A DNA stretch of 64,000 nucleotides, taken from NCBI GenBank assembly GCA_963082875.1, contig OY720098.1, forward strand, positions 18,476,001-18,540,000, given 5' to 3'. The notes under the pieces are model-generated. The model searched no databases. It saw only the letters and a program-made list of their open reading frames with translations, and was not told the origin of the DNA. Source of the DNA: Corella eumyota (Eukaryota > Chordata > Ascidiacea > Phlebobranchia > Corellidae). The position numbers and the translations under genes were made by a program. Below are positions 38,201 through 49,200 of this stretch, one piece after another (the stretch's first letter is position 1; each line of letters starts with the position of its first letter).

Positions 38201-38674
38201 ATGTCGACCGTCTCGTCCAACTTATCGATTACAAGCTCAGGCCGTAGATCTTCTAGAGCGACCACATTAACTCCTGACGAAACAGACTTATGGGAGTTAT
38301 GCCATTATGCTGGTGTAACAATCGACCCCCAAGTATTCCACAACCTCATGGATTTACTTCACATGGATATTCATCCGCAAGCAGTTTTAGAAATGCTTAC
38401 TAAAATTTCGCAGAGCTCAAAATACAAAGATGCAGGTGGTGATTCAAAGCAAACTGATGCAAAAAAGAAAGACCCGAAGATGTTATCGCAAACCAGAAAA
38501 CCAAGTCGCTCTTTTGACAATAAATCAGACTCAAATCGAAGTACAAAACAACCACCTAATGTTAGTACGAGACGAAAAGAACCTTTAATGGACACATCTA
38601 AAAGTTCAACTACTAAAAGCAAGACCCAAACTAAACCAGACAGTGTTAAATCTGTCCCAAGAACCAATAAATAA
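38201..38674 (+). CDS. MZT2: Mitotic-spindle organizing protein 2 (MOZART2)
   Basis: Small subunit of the gamma-tubulin complex at centrosomes and spindles. The 157-aa product has the MOZART2 core at about residues 25-70: TPDETDLWELCHYAG, then IDPQVFHNLMDLLHMD and AVLEMLTKI. The human counterpart reads ELYELAQAAG, IDPDVFKILVDLLKLN and AVFQMLKSM in the same order. The C-terminal 80 residues are Ser/Lys/Thr-rich and look disordered. The coding region is a single exon. It is followed 247 bp later by SKIC8/WDR61 on the same strand. AATAAA occurs twice across the stop (38666-38671, 38670-38675). Confidence 0.9.
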   Translation: MSTVSSNLSITSSGRRSSRATTLTPDETDLWELCHYAGVTIDPQVFHNLMDLLHMDIHPQAVLEMLTKISQSSKYKDAGGDSKQTDAKKKDPKMLSQTRKPSRSFDNKSDSNRSTKQPPNVSTRRKEPLMDTSKSSTTKSKTQTKPDSVKSVPRTNK

Positions 38675-38675
38675 A
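38666..38675 (+). terminator. Overlapping poly(A) signals across the MZT2 stop codon
   Basis: AATAAATAAA contains two AATAAA words; the second includes the TAA stop. Use of either would leave almost no 3' UTR and would free the 247-bp spacer before the next gene. Confidence 0.4.
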
Positions 38676-38879
38676 CGATGCATTATTGTTTATATATTTA
38701 CATTTTTGCTAGCTTTTAATATGTACTTTTGTTTAACAATCGTATATATGTATTATCTTTGTATCTTTTTCTCATAGCAATGGTTCATAAAAATATCGAC
38801 CGAAATTTGCTCTTTATATTTTAAGATAAAATATTTTTAATATGAGAAACTTACTAATATTGCTTATTAAATTTGTTAT

Positions 38880-38921
38880 TTTTTGTAGGTGAATTAAAAG
38901 TGATATTTAAAATCGAATGCC
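38880..38921 (+). promoter_or_regulatory. Possible splice acceptor just upstream of SKIC8 start
   Basis: A U-rich tract ending ATTTTTTGTAG (AG at 38888-38889) lies 33 bases before the ATG. No upstream donor or coding exon is evident, so it may be a cis acceptor for a 5' UTR exon or a spliced-leader trans-splice site, a mechanism common in Ciona. Confidence 0.4.
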
Positions 38922-39839
38922 ATGAGTACACAATACAGTATTCTGTTTAAGCAAGAGCATGCTCACGAAGAAGATATTTGGGCCTGTGTTTGGGGAAAGA
39001 GTGAGAAAGATGGCACAGAACACATCGTGACCGGAGCACTAGATGATAAAGTAAAATGCTGGAAATGGGTGGACGAACAACTTGAACTTAAATGGGTTCT
39101 GGAGGGCCACCAACTTGGTATTGTATCTGTGGATATTAACAGAGCTGGCACAATGGCAGCTTCAAGCTCCCTGGATGCTCATATTCGTCTGTGGGATCTG
39201 GAAGCTGGAAAACAGCTTCGAGCTATAGATGGAGGCACAGTTGAGACGTGGACAGTCGCATTTTCACCGAGTGGACATCACATCGCCACTGGAGGTCAGA
39301 GTGGTAAGATTGTAATCATAAACGTTGATGATGGTTGTAGTGAGATCGAGTTGGATACAAGAGGAAAATTTACACTAAGCATTGCTTATAGTCCAGATGG
39401 AAAGTATTTAGCTTGCGGAGCAATGGATGGAATTATTAAAGTTTTTGACGTAGCAAGCCAAAGACTCTTACACACTCTCGAAGGGCATGCTATGCCTATT
39501 AGGTCTCTAGCTTTTTCACCAGACTCTCATAGGCTTGTGACAGCATCAAATGACGGTCAGATTAAAGTCTACGATGTTAAAAATGCTACTTTTATCCATA
39601 CCCTAAGTGGCCATTCTTCATGGGTTTTAGATGTTGCTTTCTGCTCCGATAACATTCATTTTGCCTCCTGCTCTGCAGATAAAACCGTTAAAATTTGGGA
39701 TGGGACTACAAGACAATGTGTAAACACATTTTATGACCATAAAGACCAAGTTTGGTCTTGTTGCTATAACAGCAATGGTTCGAAACTAGTTTCTGTGTCT
39801 GATGACAAAGCGATTAACATTTACGATTGCCCAATATAA
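38922..39839 (+). CDS. SKIC8: WD-repeat protein 61 / SKI8 homologue
   Basis: Beta-propeller scaffold shared by the SKI RNA-decay complex in the cytoplasm and the PAF1 transcription elongation complex in the nucleus. The 305-aa protein is the family length and has seven WD units, for example [58 protein letters not shown] and DKTVKIWD. It starts [16 protein letters not shown] and ends INIYDCPI, both as in the human protein (QYGILFKQEQAHD; IHIYDCPI). The gene symbol WDR61 is a synonym. The coding region is a single exon. AATAAA lies at 39881-39886. Confidence 0.97.
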   Translation: MSTQYSILFKQEHAHEEDIWACVWGKSEKDGTEHIVTGALDDKVKCWKWVDEQLELKWVLEGHQLGIVSVDINRAGTMAASSSLDAHIRLWDLEAGKQLRAIDGGTVETWTVAFSPSGHHIATGGQSGKIVIINVDDGCSEIELDTRGKFTLSIAYSPDGKYLACGAMDGIIKVFDVASQRLLHTLEGHAMPIRSLAFSPDSHRLVTASNDGQIKVYDVKNATFIHTLSGHSSWVLDVAFCSDNIHFASCSADKTVKIWDGTTRQCVNTFYDHKDQVWSCCYNSNGSKLVSVSDDKAINIYDCPI

Positions 39840-39880
39840 TGTTTAAAAAATGAATTTGTGTTTTTTTGTAGAAGCTTTGT

Positions 39881-39886
39881 AATAAA
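39881..39886 (+). terminator. Poly(A) signal of SKIC8
   Basis: AATAAA 42 bases after the TAA stop. The remaining spacer to 40303, shared with the convergent pinin gene, shows nothing else. Confidence 0.6.
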
Positions 39887-40303
39887 TCAACTAAAAAAAT
39901 AAAACTTATTTGTTTTTAACTGAACGCTAGAATAAAAAAATTATAAAACATTTTTTTTTCGAAATTTAATTATTTTTTAAGTTTTACAATAAATTTAAAA
40001 TCAATCAGTTTGTATATTTTAACAATTACACTTTTGATTTAAGTTACTGTTACATCAGGAAAACGATATAAGTAAAAATTACGTGGCGACAAAAGACCTA
40101 AAAGAGTTTTAGTTTACAAATTTACATATTTCAAAAAATAAGAACGATTTTAATAAACTTTCGAACAATTCATCAAAACATTGAATAAATTTGCACAAAC
40201 TAATTAGAAACCAGAGAACCATAAAAACAACTGGGTCTAAGGGCTTACTTTATACTTACCATTTCAAATTACATGATATAATATAGATACCAACAACAGA
40301 CTT

Positions 40304-43300
40304 TTAACGTCTTCTCCCATAAGAGCGGGAGTATTTTGAACGACTGTTGCTACGGCGACGTCTATCCCTTGAATCTCTTCTCTTTCTATCGTTATGCGAG
40401 TCCCGACGCCTTCTTGCTGATTTTACCGGTGAACGACTTCTTGAAGAAGAGCTAGAAGAGGAGGAAGAACTATGCCGACGTCGTCGCTCATTTCTGGAAG
40501 ATTGGTTACTACGACGACGATCTCTGGAGCTACGAACTGGGGAAGACTCACTTTTTCGACTGCGTCTTGAAGTGTTTCTTTTTGGAGAATTTTCGGAGTG
40601 TCGACTTCCACTTTTTTCACGCACTGGTGATCGTCTTTTTTCTTCACTGGATGATGACGTAGAAGTAGATGTGTGTCTTTTACGAATAGCTTTAGTGTGC
40701 TCTTTTTGTGGTTTTTTAACTTCAGAAGATTTTTCTTTCTCGTCCGCTTTTTGATCTGGCTCAGTTGATGTCGGTTTAATTAAAGCCTTTTTAGGAATAA
40801 CTTCTTCTTCTGAGTGACTTTCTTCAGCGCTCGAATCACTGCTGGATTTATTTTCTTCCATTTGAGATACAATCTGCTGTTTAGGTTCATCAACAGCTTC
40901 AGTTGTATTTTCAGACGGCTTTTCTACCTCAATCGATTTCTTAACTATTTCAACCTCAGTGGATGATTCACCAGACTTTTCTTCATTTTTATCTGAAGTT
41001 TTTTCCTGTGTTGTATTTGTTTTACTTTCACTGCTACTATCAGAACTGCTTTGTGTGGCCGACATTTTTTCATCTTCACTGCTACTTGAGGCTGAATCCT
41101 TATTCTCTGTTTCGTCAGTATTGGTTTTCTCAACTTTAACATCTTCAGTGTTTAAAGATACAGAAAATGAAGACTTCTCTGCAGCCTCCTCTTCAGTTTG
41201 CCCCTCCTTTACTGAAACCTCCACCTTGACTTTGGTTGTTGCAATATCACCTTGTTCATCGGCAATTGATTCAGTGATATTTACTGACCCTGTTTCATTT
41301 TTAAGTTGTTGAATTTCCGTTTTTGATTCATCAACGACAGATTCTTGTGAGCTTGGTTTAAACATGTCAGAATCAGATTCAGCGACACTTAACGACACAT
41401 CCATTGACTTACCTTTTTCATTTTCGCTACCCCCCTTGTTCTCACCCCCAATTTCTATGTCACCCTCCCCATTATTTACCCCATGGGACCCCTCACCCTC
41501 CAACTCAACATTAATATCAACATTGGGGTCTTCAGCTAATGCATCGACCCCGTCCGTTTCCTCAATTTTTACCCCCTTAACCCCCTTAACTTCCCTTTTT
41601 TCCTGCCTCTCTTCTTTTTCTTTGTGTGAATCCAATGTCTTGATTTCCTCGTCAATAAGAGCCAAAGTTTTTACCATTGAAGCTTTTGCAATCTCGACTT
41701 TTTCTAAAAAAGCAAATAATATGGATAGTTAGGATTCATAATTAAAGGTATATAAACGATTTTGTTTTAGAATAAACAAATGAAGTATAAAAATAATGCT
41801 AGCTCAAATTTAGTTAAGTTAATAAAGCATTACAGGGAAAGTAATAGTGGGTTGCAGTTCGCTAAAAGCAAATCATTTTTACAAATAGATTAGAAATAGC
41901 AAATCAACCAAAAATGGTTCAGACGATAATATAAACACTCTAGTATATTTATGGATTTTTTACAAAGCTATTTTAAACCGGTTTCGAACTAATTGAATCA
42001 CATCGACATATTTCTGCGAATTGTAGGTAACTATATGGCATTTATTAACATTAACTTTCCATGATCTTACAATGCGTGAATTTTACTTCCGCAGTTCGTT
42101 TAGTTGCAATGTAGTTAAACTTCAGTAAGCATAGTAGTAGTACATTTTTAAAATGCAAGGCATCAAGTGTAATAAAAAAAGGATCATGACTTAAATTATT
42201 GCTGTAAAATTGCGACCTTATTTTTAGCGAATCGATTTTTAAACGTCAATTTCTGCATTAAAAAATAACAAAATTAGTCAAACCTACCATCTATCCTTTT
42301 GTTGCTTTCCTTCAGTGCTCTGATAGTGCGACCAGTCGTGTCCTTGGGTAAAAAAAAAATTGGGGGAGAAGACTTTGTCATTATAAAGTTTTTCTTCCTC
42401 TCCCATTCTTTTTCCCAGTCTTCCAACTAAAAAAAGTAAAAAAATTGTAAAATTATAAAATATATATTTTTTTTTTTAATTTAAAAAATTAAAAAAAAAC
42501 CTCTGATGCTAGAGCAACTTTCTGCTCCAGTAACGTGATCTTCCTCTGCTGGGCCTTTCTTGCCGAGTACAGCTCTCTTCTTTCTGCTGCAGCCTGCCTC
42601 CGATCCTGTGTCATTGTCTCCTCCAGTCTCTTCTCAATTTCGGTTCTTCTTTGCTCCTGTTTCACCTAAGGATCATTTATAAAGATTTGTTTTTAGAAAA
42701 AGATCATTTTTGATGATTTTTTGACAAATTTATGAACAAACCAGCTTTGAATAAATAAATAAGCTTACAATAAATTTTAATTAGATAAACTGACATTATT
42801 AGTTCATACCCTTAATATTTGTTGTTTTATACATTAAATGATCATTATAGGCTAATTAAATTATAACTAAAAAAATCACACTGTGCTAATAAATTTGTAA
42901 ATTAACCACCTTAACAACACATATATCAATATTGTAACAGAAGTTTTTACATTGTATTTAAAATCTTTACTTACCGCTTGGTCAGCCTTGCTTTCATCTG
43001 TTTGAAATCTTGCCAAGGTTCCTAATAACATTCCAAACATTCTTCGATTTCTAAGAAAATAAATTATTTATAACTTACAGTAAAAATCATTATTAAAATA
43101 CAGTAAAATTAGGTGAAATTTTTTTTTGTTAAAAGCATATTTACCTTGCTTTGCCCTTTTCATCAACATTTTGAGCATTAATTATATCAGTCTTTGTAAC
43201 TTCCTTTGCAGTAGACACAACTGAAGATTGAACAGTTTTCTAAACAGAATCAATAATAAAGTTAATAGCATAACATATGGTGTATCTACATTAGGGATGG

Positions 43301-44847
43301 GCCAAACGAATCTGAGTCCGAGTATTAAGAATATTTTAATACTCGTGCTTGTCGAGCATTTTTTAGTACTCGGACGACGAGTTTTAAAAGATCGTATATG
43401 ATTTACTAAACATAAAAAAACACAAGGTTTGCCTTTTTCTAATAAATTATAATCTACTCTCAATTATATCACGTTATTTAAGTAACGATTGCTCAACAAA
43501 TACACTTTTTACAAAGTAAAATTTTAAACATAACAAATTTAAGACTTTTACATTTGGGTTTTTTTTTTTTACATTTGGGTTTTTTTGGGCAAATTTTGCA
43601 GTTTTAAAATTATGCAGGAAAGATTTTCGTGAACAGTTTTATACGTTTAAATGATGTCATAACCGAGTACTCGGACTCGGCCAAGTATCACGACAAAATA
43701 CTCGGGCTCGTCGAATCCAAGTTATTTGGATTTCAGCCCATCCCTAATATACATTTAGCATGGCAATATTACTATCATAAGTGAGTACAAATAATATGTT
43801 ATAGGCATACCTATTCAAAACATACAGATTACATATTGTAAGTCATGCAATTTTTGTTTTAGGTAAGTAAAAATTATTAAGTTACTTTAACATTTTCTTC
43901 TTGCTCTTCTTCACTATCTGGAGAAGGATCTCTTTGGGAAGCACGTCTTCCACTCATCACAACTCTTCTTCCAGATTCATTTGGATTTGAAGCAACCCTG
44001 AATATAGATCACAATTTTGTTGTATTTGGCTTTCAAGATAAGGTAATGTAACAAACCGAAAAAATGTGTAATTTAGTCGATTTTCTTAAATTAACTACAA
44101 CATTTCGAAATTAAATTAACCTGCGAATAATTCCACCACTTCGCTTTGCAGGGGGTCCAAGATTTTGATCTTCTTCGATTTGGACATTCCGACCTCGCCT
44201 AAAAAAAATTTAAAACAACATTTTATTTTTATAAATATTAAATCAAATATTATAATTGGAGCTAACTGGTATGTACAAATACCATTTAAAACACTGGTAT
44301 CATGGTATAGTGTTTAGAACACTTGACTTTAACTACATGAGGTCCTGGGTTTGATTCCAACTGCTCTAGAGCTGTAGCACCCTTTAGTAAGACGATACGC
44401 TAGGTTTAGGACGTAAAGTCGTCCTTTCCAACAAAGATAAAGATATTCAAAAAAAAGTTTTGTTTTAAATTAAGAGAAACAACTCAGGTTACCTTCCTAA
44501 ATGAACGGTTCCAAGTCTTCCTCGTTCATTTGAGCGAAACCCTCTCTCTTTTTGACCCACCCTAACAAATAATTAATTGAAAGATAAATAAAATTATTTA
44601 AAAAGTAATACACAAAAAAAAACAAGCTGGTTAACTTTAACAATTCAAATTATTGCAATATTAAATAGGAAACAAGACCATGAATTAACAAATATAAATA
44701 AACAAGCCAAAAACAATGAAGAAAGGTAACGTACCTTTGCTCGCTTGGGTCTCTTCCAGTAATTTTAATAATATTTTCATTTACGTTCTGGAGATTTTTC
44801 TTTGCTTGCTCGATTTGTTCACGTAAGGCATTTACACCCAAAGCCAT
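40304..44847 (-). CDS. PNN: Pinin, splicing-associated SR-rich protein
   Basis: Nuclear speckle protein that joins exon-junction and splicing complexes; in vertebrates also seen at desmosomes. The 748-aa product (human about 717) starts MALGVNALREQIEQAKKNL with ENIIKITGRDPSEQR, matching the human N-terminus. Exon 6 has RNRRMFGMLLGTLARFQ (human RNRRIFGLLMGTLQKF). Exons 7-8 are coiled coil (RRELYSARKAQQRKITLLE, then LEDWEKEW). The last exon is acidic and Ser/Glu-rich and ends in an Arg/Ser domain with an eleven-serine run. Exons: 44735-44847, 44493-44561, 44121-44198, 43886-43997, 43145-43239, 42975-43050, 42501-42665, 42288-42426, 40304-41703; phases agree. Frames overlapping the last exon on the other strand are shadows of the repetitive RS/acidic coding. 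Confidence 0.95.
43284..43754. mobile_element. Non-autonomous hAT-like transposon (MITE) with target-site duplication
   Basis: The 455-bp element (43292-43746) begins TAGGGATGGGC and ends GCCCATCCCTA, a perfect 11-bp inverted repeat. Flanking 8-mers ATCTACAT (43284-43291) and ATATACAT (43747-43754) match at 7 of 8, as hAT insertions leave. Subterminal words GAGTACTCGG / CCGAGTACT recur in both orientations. No transposase frame is present. It lies in the pinin intron between exons 4 and 5. Confidence 0.85.
44291..44456 (+). repeat. tRNA-derived SINE relative, internally deleted
   Basis: Head GGTATCATGGTATAGTG with B-box GGTTTGATTCC, then TGTAGCACCCTTTAGTAAG, and a jump to GTTTAGGACGTAAAGTCG and AACAAAGATAAAGATATTC. 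The middle of the element is missing. Intronic in pinin; an older or different subfamily. Confidence 0.7.
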
Positions 44848-45336
44848 ACTTAATCACCCTACAAACAAATTCTTAACACTATATTAACAGTTTCGACCTT
44901 TTTAACAGTAAATTTTAATATAGTATTTTTCGCTATTTAACTGCACGAAGATTTACAAATGTCAAATGGGGAAGCAAAATAACGTTGGTAACACACGTGT
45001 TAATAAAGCTAATGATCGTGGCGTGGCACATATATATTACGAAAATTATTATTTAAAATGGTTGATTTACAGGCATAGATAGCTTTTTACTTGTTCAATA
45101 TCGATATTATATATTAAACAAGGTCATTTAAAACTTTTATTAATTTTGTTTATACTGTCAAATAGGTTTAAATACCATATACGCAAGATGAAAAATCCTG
45201 TGTTTTTTATATGTGCTTGCCGCTTGAGGTTTTATGTTGTTCATGCGTTAACGTAAACCGCGAAATTTTACGATTCTGAAGTGAATTCATCCGGTTTTTC
45301 AACTGCAAACGAACTGTTTTAAGTGCAACAAGTACC
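44848..45336. promoter_or_regulatory. Divergent promoter region, pinin / LSM6
   Basis: 489 bp separate opposed start codons of two RNA-processing genes. No TATA box near either start. Confidence 0.45.
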
Positions 45337-45582
45337 ATGAGTAGAAAGCAAACTCCCAGCGATTTTTTGAAACAAATTATTGGCAGACCGGTGGTTGTAA
45401 AATTGAATTCCGGGGTGGATTACAGGGGCGTTTTAGCGTGTTTGGATGGATACATGAACATTGCGTTGGAACAGACTGAAGAATATGTTAACGGACAATT
45501 GAAAAACAAATATGGCGACGCTTTTATAAGAGGAAACAATGTGTTTTATATCAGCACCCAAAAGCGAAAACGTTTGGCATAA
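45337..45582 (+). CDS. LSM6: U6 snRNA-associated Sm-like protein LSm6
   Basis: Subunit of the LSm2-8 ring that binds the 3' end of U6 snRNA and of the LSm1-7 ring in mRNA decapping. The 81-aa product follows human LSM6 nearly residue for residue: TPSDFLKQIIGRPVVVKL, then VDYRGVLACLDGYMN (Sm1) and NKYGDAFIRGNNVFYIS (Sm2), ending KRKRLA. Single coding exon. AATAAA occurs at 45840-45845 and 45848-45853. Confidence 0.98.
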   Translation: MSRKQTPSDFLKQIIGRPVVVKLNSGVDYRGVLACLDGYMNIALEQTEEYVNGQLKNKYGDAFIRGNNVFYISTQKRKRLA

Positions 45583-45839
45583 ACTTATGTTATTACTCTG
45601 CGATTTTTTAATAAATCATTTTTTCTACTTTAGCTACATTGAAAATGTGCTAATTAACATTTGTTATCTAGTCAGATTTCATTCCTTGGTTTTTGTTAGT
45701 TTAATTCTAACACAACATTTTGGATACATCTTTTATAATTTCTGTTTCATTAGTGTGTTATTTTACTGCATTATAAGTTCTAAATTATAATTAAAATTCT
45801 GTTACGTGTGCCAGTTTTATATTTCTTTCTACTATAAGT

Positions 45840-45853
45840 AATAAATCAATAAA
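45840..45853 (+). terminator. Poly(A) signals of LSM6
   Basis: Two AATAAA words about 260 bases after the stop, in the 45583-46201 convergent spacer, which is otherwise featureless. Confidence 0.5.
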
Positions 45854-46201
45854 TATTAAAAAAACAATCATGGATAAAATTTAGTACCATGCTTATAATA
45901 TCAAAGTTTATCATTTAAAATACTGATATTTGTGTTTTAAAAAAAAAATTTCTTTGATAAAATTGTTTGAATTTGTACCCTCTATTAAAACCAATAAAAT
46001 ATAAAAATGTTAATTTTTATAAACAATCTCTTTTCGTAGTTAAATATAAATGGTAAACATACAAATTAACAGTAAAATAACGATTAAAAATCTAATTTTT
46101 TCTGAGTTTGAAAATCAACTTAACTTACATATACAAAAGTTAACCCACTTAATAACAGTTTAAGTGGAATTACTAAAACAATGTCTTTTTTGATATGTTC
46201 A

Positions 46202-49200
46202 TTATAACTCCCTTAGTATATTATGAGATTCTGTTATTCCTAGTTTTTCGTTGATTTCTTTAATAAAGGATTCCCACATTTCTTCGGAAAGTGGATTTGT
46301 TAAAGCTTGGTAAAAAATATTTTACATTATAATTAATGTTACGAAAATGCAAAAACTCCTCCAATGTACATTTAAATAAAGGGGTGTTTTAAATAGTTTA
46401 ACAGCGATATTAAAAGCAATAGTTGTTTTATAATCAGGAGAGTCAATTTAATTGAAAATGGACCTAAGTAGGAATCAACAAGGCAACTAGGATCACTTGT
46501 AGTTTAGAGCCTTTAAACTTAACAGTCTTTGTTAAATTTCAAATTTTTCTAACTTTTTTTTGAAATATAAATGTATAACACAAATATTCACTATATATTT
46601 AATATTAGCTTATCATTAATTAAAAATAGTATTTACTAAATTGATCTTTGCAAATATGTTCTATTAGTTAATATTAACCTACCAAAGCAAAATGGTTTGT
46701 CAGAGAACACTAAATTGGACAACTTTTTTCCATATTTTAAAACATCAGCATTTTGTTTAATTTTCCAAAAAGAAATTGTCAAGTAATAGAGAGCTGAAAT
46801 TTTTAGTCTAAAAAGAAAATATGGTCATAAATATACACCATATAAAACTTAGCACCCTGATACTATTATTTACTACAGAGATTATTTTATTTGGTTATGG
46901 AAAGTGGGTAGTGCAAAAGTCAAGATTACCTATGAATCAAGCATTTAAGATTTGCCATATCTTGTATGGTTACAGGCAGTAATTTATAGGAACTTTTATT
47001 TACCAACAAAATTCTTTAAAAACAACTTTTATGTTAGCTAAAAAAATTTATAAATAAGTATACTAAACCTTGCATATGCCATTGTTTCTTTCCTTATTGC
47101 TTTACTGTTGGCCTCCAGATAATTAAGATATTTTTTGTAATATGTTATTGCCTCATTGTATTCCCCATTGTCAAAACTACATGCTGCTAAAACATGGATG
47201 ACTCTTAAAACTTGAACAGGAGATAACAAATCAAAGCTAAAAGCTTTGGACAATATTATCTAAACAAAACAATCATTACTGGAAAATCTACTATCTTTTT
47301 AAAATAAGTTATTTAAAAATAAAATTATTGAAATAGAAAATGACCAAGTCATATAAAAAAGATTAAACTTGAATTAACATTTTTTAATATTAACCTTTCT
47401 CAGACTTTGGTAAAAATTAGCAATGTCTAGCATTTTGTCTTCAAATGTCACAGGAAACATATCATTTTTATTGCCAAAATGATGTAATTTGTCATGAAGA
47501 ATTGCTGCTTTTAAAACTAAAACCATTTCTGCTGGCATATCAGAATTTTGCTGAAGCTGTAGTTTTTTGTGAACAGAATGAATAAGAAAGGATAAAAGAG
47601 AGTTGCAGTTATTAAAACAGTTTAAATAGGAATTGTTATCTGTTAAAAAATGCCTGGCAGCTTTTAAAGCTTTACTTACACAATCCTTTAACACTATTTC
47701 ATCTGTTGCTAACTGTAACACATTAGCATCGATTGTAATTTTGTCTAAAACACTAAGAATACCCTTAATTTGATCGCAATTGTTAAAGTCAATGTTTGGC
47801 AAAAATGTACAAAGAAAAAGCACTAATGGTTTTTCTAGTTTAAAAAGTTCGTCATCAATTTTTAACAATTCACAAAAAAGCTTCATTGTTATTGGTGCAA
47901 ATTTTTTAAAGGGGAGCACCAAAGATTGCTCAAAAATTATGTTAAACTTTTGTTTGGTAAGATCAGATTTGGAAAACAATTGGATATTAGAGTCAATAAA
48001 TTCATAAATACAAGTAAATTCATATGATGCTTCTATTAGGTTCATTTCAGCTTTTATTTTAGCCAATGCTAATCTTACATCAATGGATATTTGATAATTA
48101 AAAGGACACATATCTGAAGGCAAAGAATCTATTTTAGTTTTTGCCCTTTCGAAAGTGGTAAGAGCCAAGGTGTTTGAGCACTTAACCTTTTGATAATTTC
48201 CAATTGCAATCATCATTTGAACTAAAGAGGTTTTTTTAAGTGAATAAGAAACTATTACTTCAAGTACAAATTTGTAGGTGTTGTCGCCAAGAATATTATC
48301 ATGCTTTGAACGCTCATGCAACTTTTCCAATATAATAATGATTTGTTGAACAAACTGCTGTATATCATCCTGATATATTGTAGGTTTACTTAGAACTGTG
48401 TTTATAATATAGTACATTTGTGTTCTAGACAAATCTTTTTGTAACAGACAATTTAACAAGCATTTCTCAAGTAAACTAATATATTTACTTGAATTATATT
48501 GAAAACTATTTTCATCAATGACAACACTTATTACAGCATGGACTTCATTAAACTTGAAGCTCATAGTGGATTTTAAAATGTATTCTATAAAATTCATGAT
48601 GGCATTACCCAAGCTTGTATCATACACATTTACAGATTTACATGCCATTACAATTTTCTTCACAATATTAAGTAGTACATAGATATTATTTAAATCAAAT
48701 TTTACTTTAATGAGCGCATCACAAAAATATTGTGACATAGAAATGTATTCTTTTAGGTCTCTATAACACAACCCGATATAGAAACAGCAGTGTAAAGTAT
48801 AATAGGCTTTGCTAGGAATGGAGACAAGAATATCTTTGGCCACTGTAAATGCCCCTAAAGCATCTGTAAAACATGAATTATCAAGAAGATTTTTTCCAGT
48901 TTGAAATAAAATTTTAGCCTTCTTTTTTTCCAACGATTTAATATCACAGCTTTTTAAACATTGTGCCATTCTTTTAATTGAATTTTCAGTATAAAGTAAA
49001 GTAACATCTAATTTAAGGCAATTAGAAAATATTTTCCAGACCTTATAGCAGTAAAAATCGACATTGTGCATACAATTTTTAATACAGACATTAATAGGCT
49101 CAGTACTATTATTGTGTAAATGCACAGCTGCTTTCATAGCCTCAATACTACTATTTAAACAAGCTTCAACATTGCCAGTCATTAGATGTGATAAAGCAAC

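Noticed and set aside
40347-41732. Long plus-strand frames opposite the last pinin exon (135, 117 and 122 codons)
   Set aside because: Antisense shadows of the Glu/Ser/Arg-rich pinin coding sequence; the low-complexity codons avoid stops on both strands.
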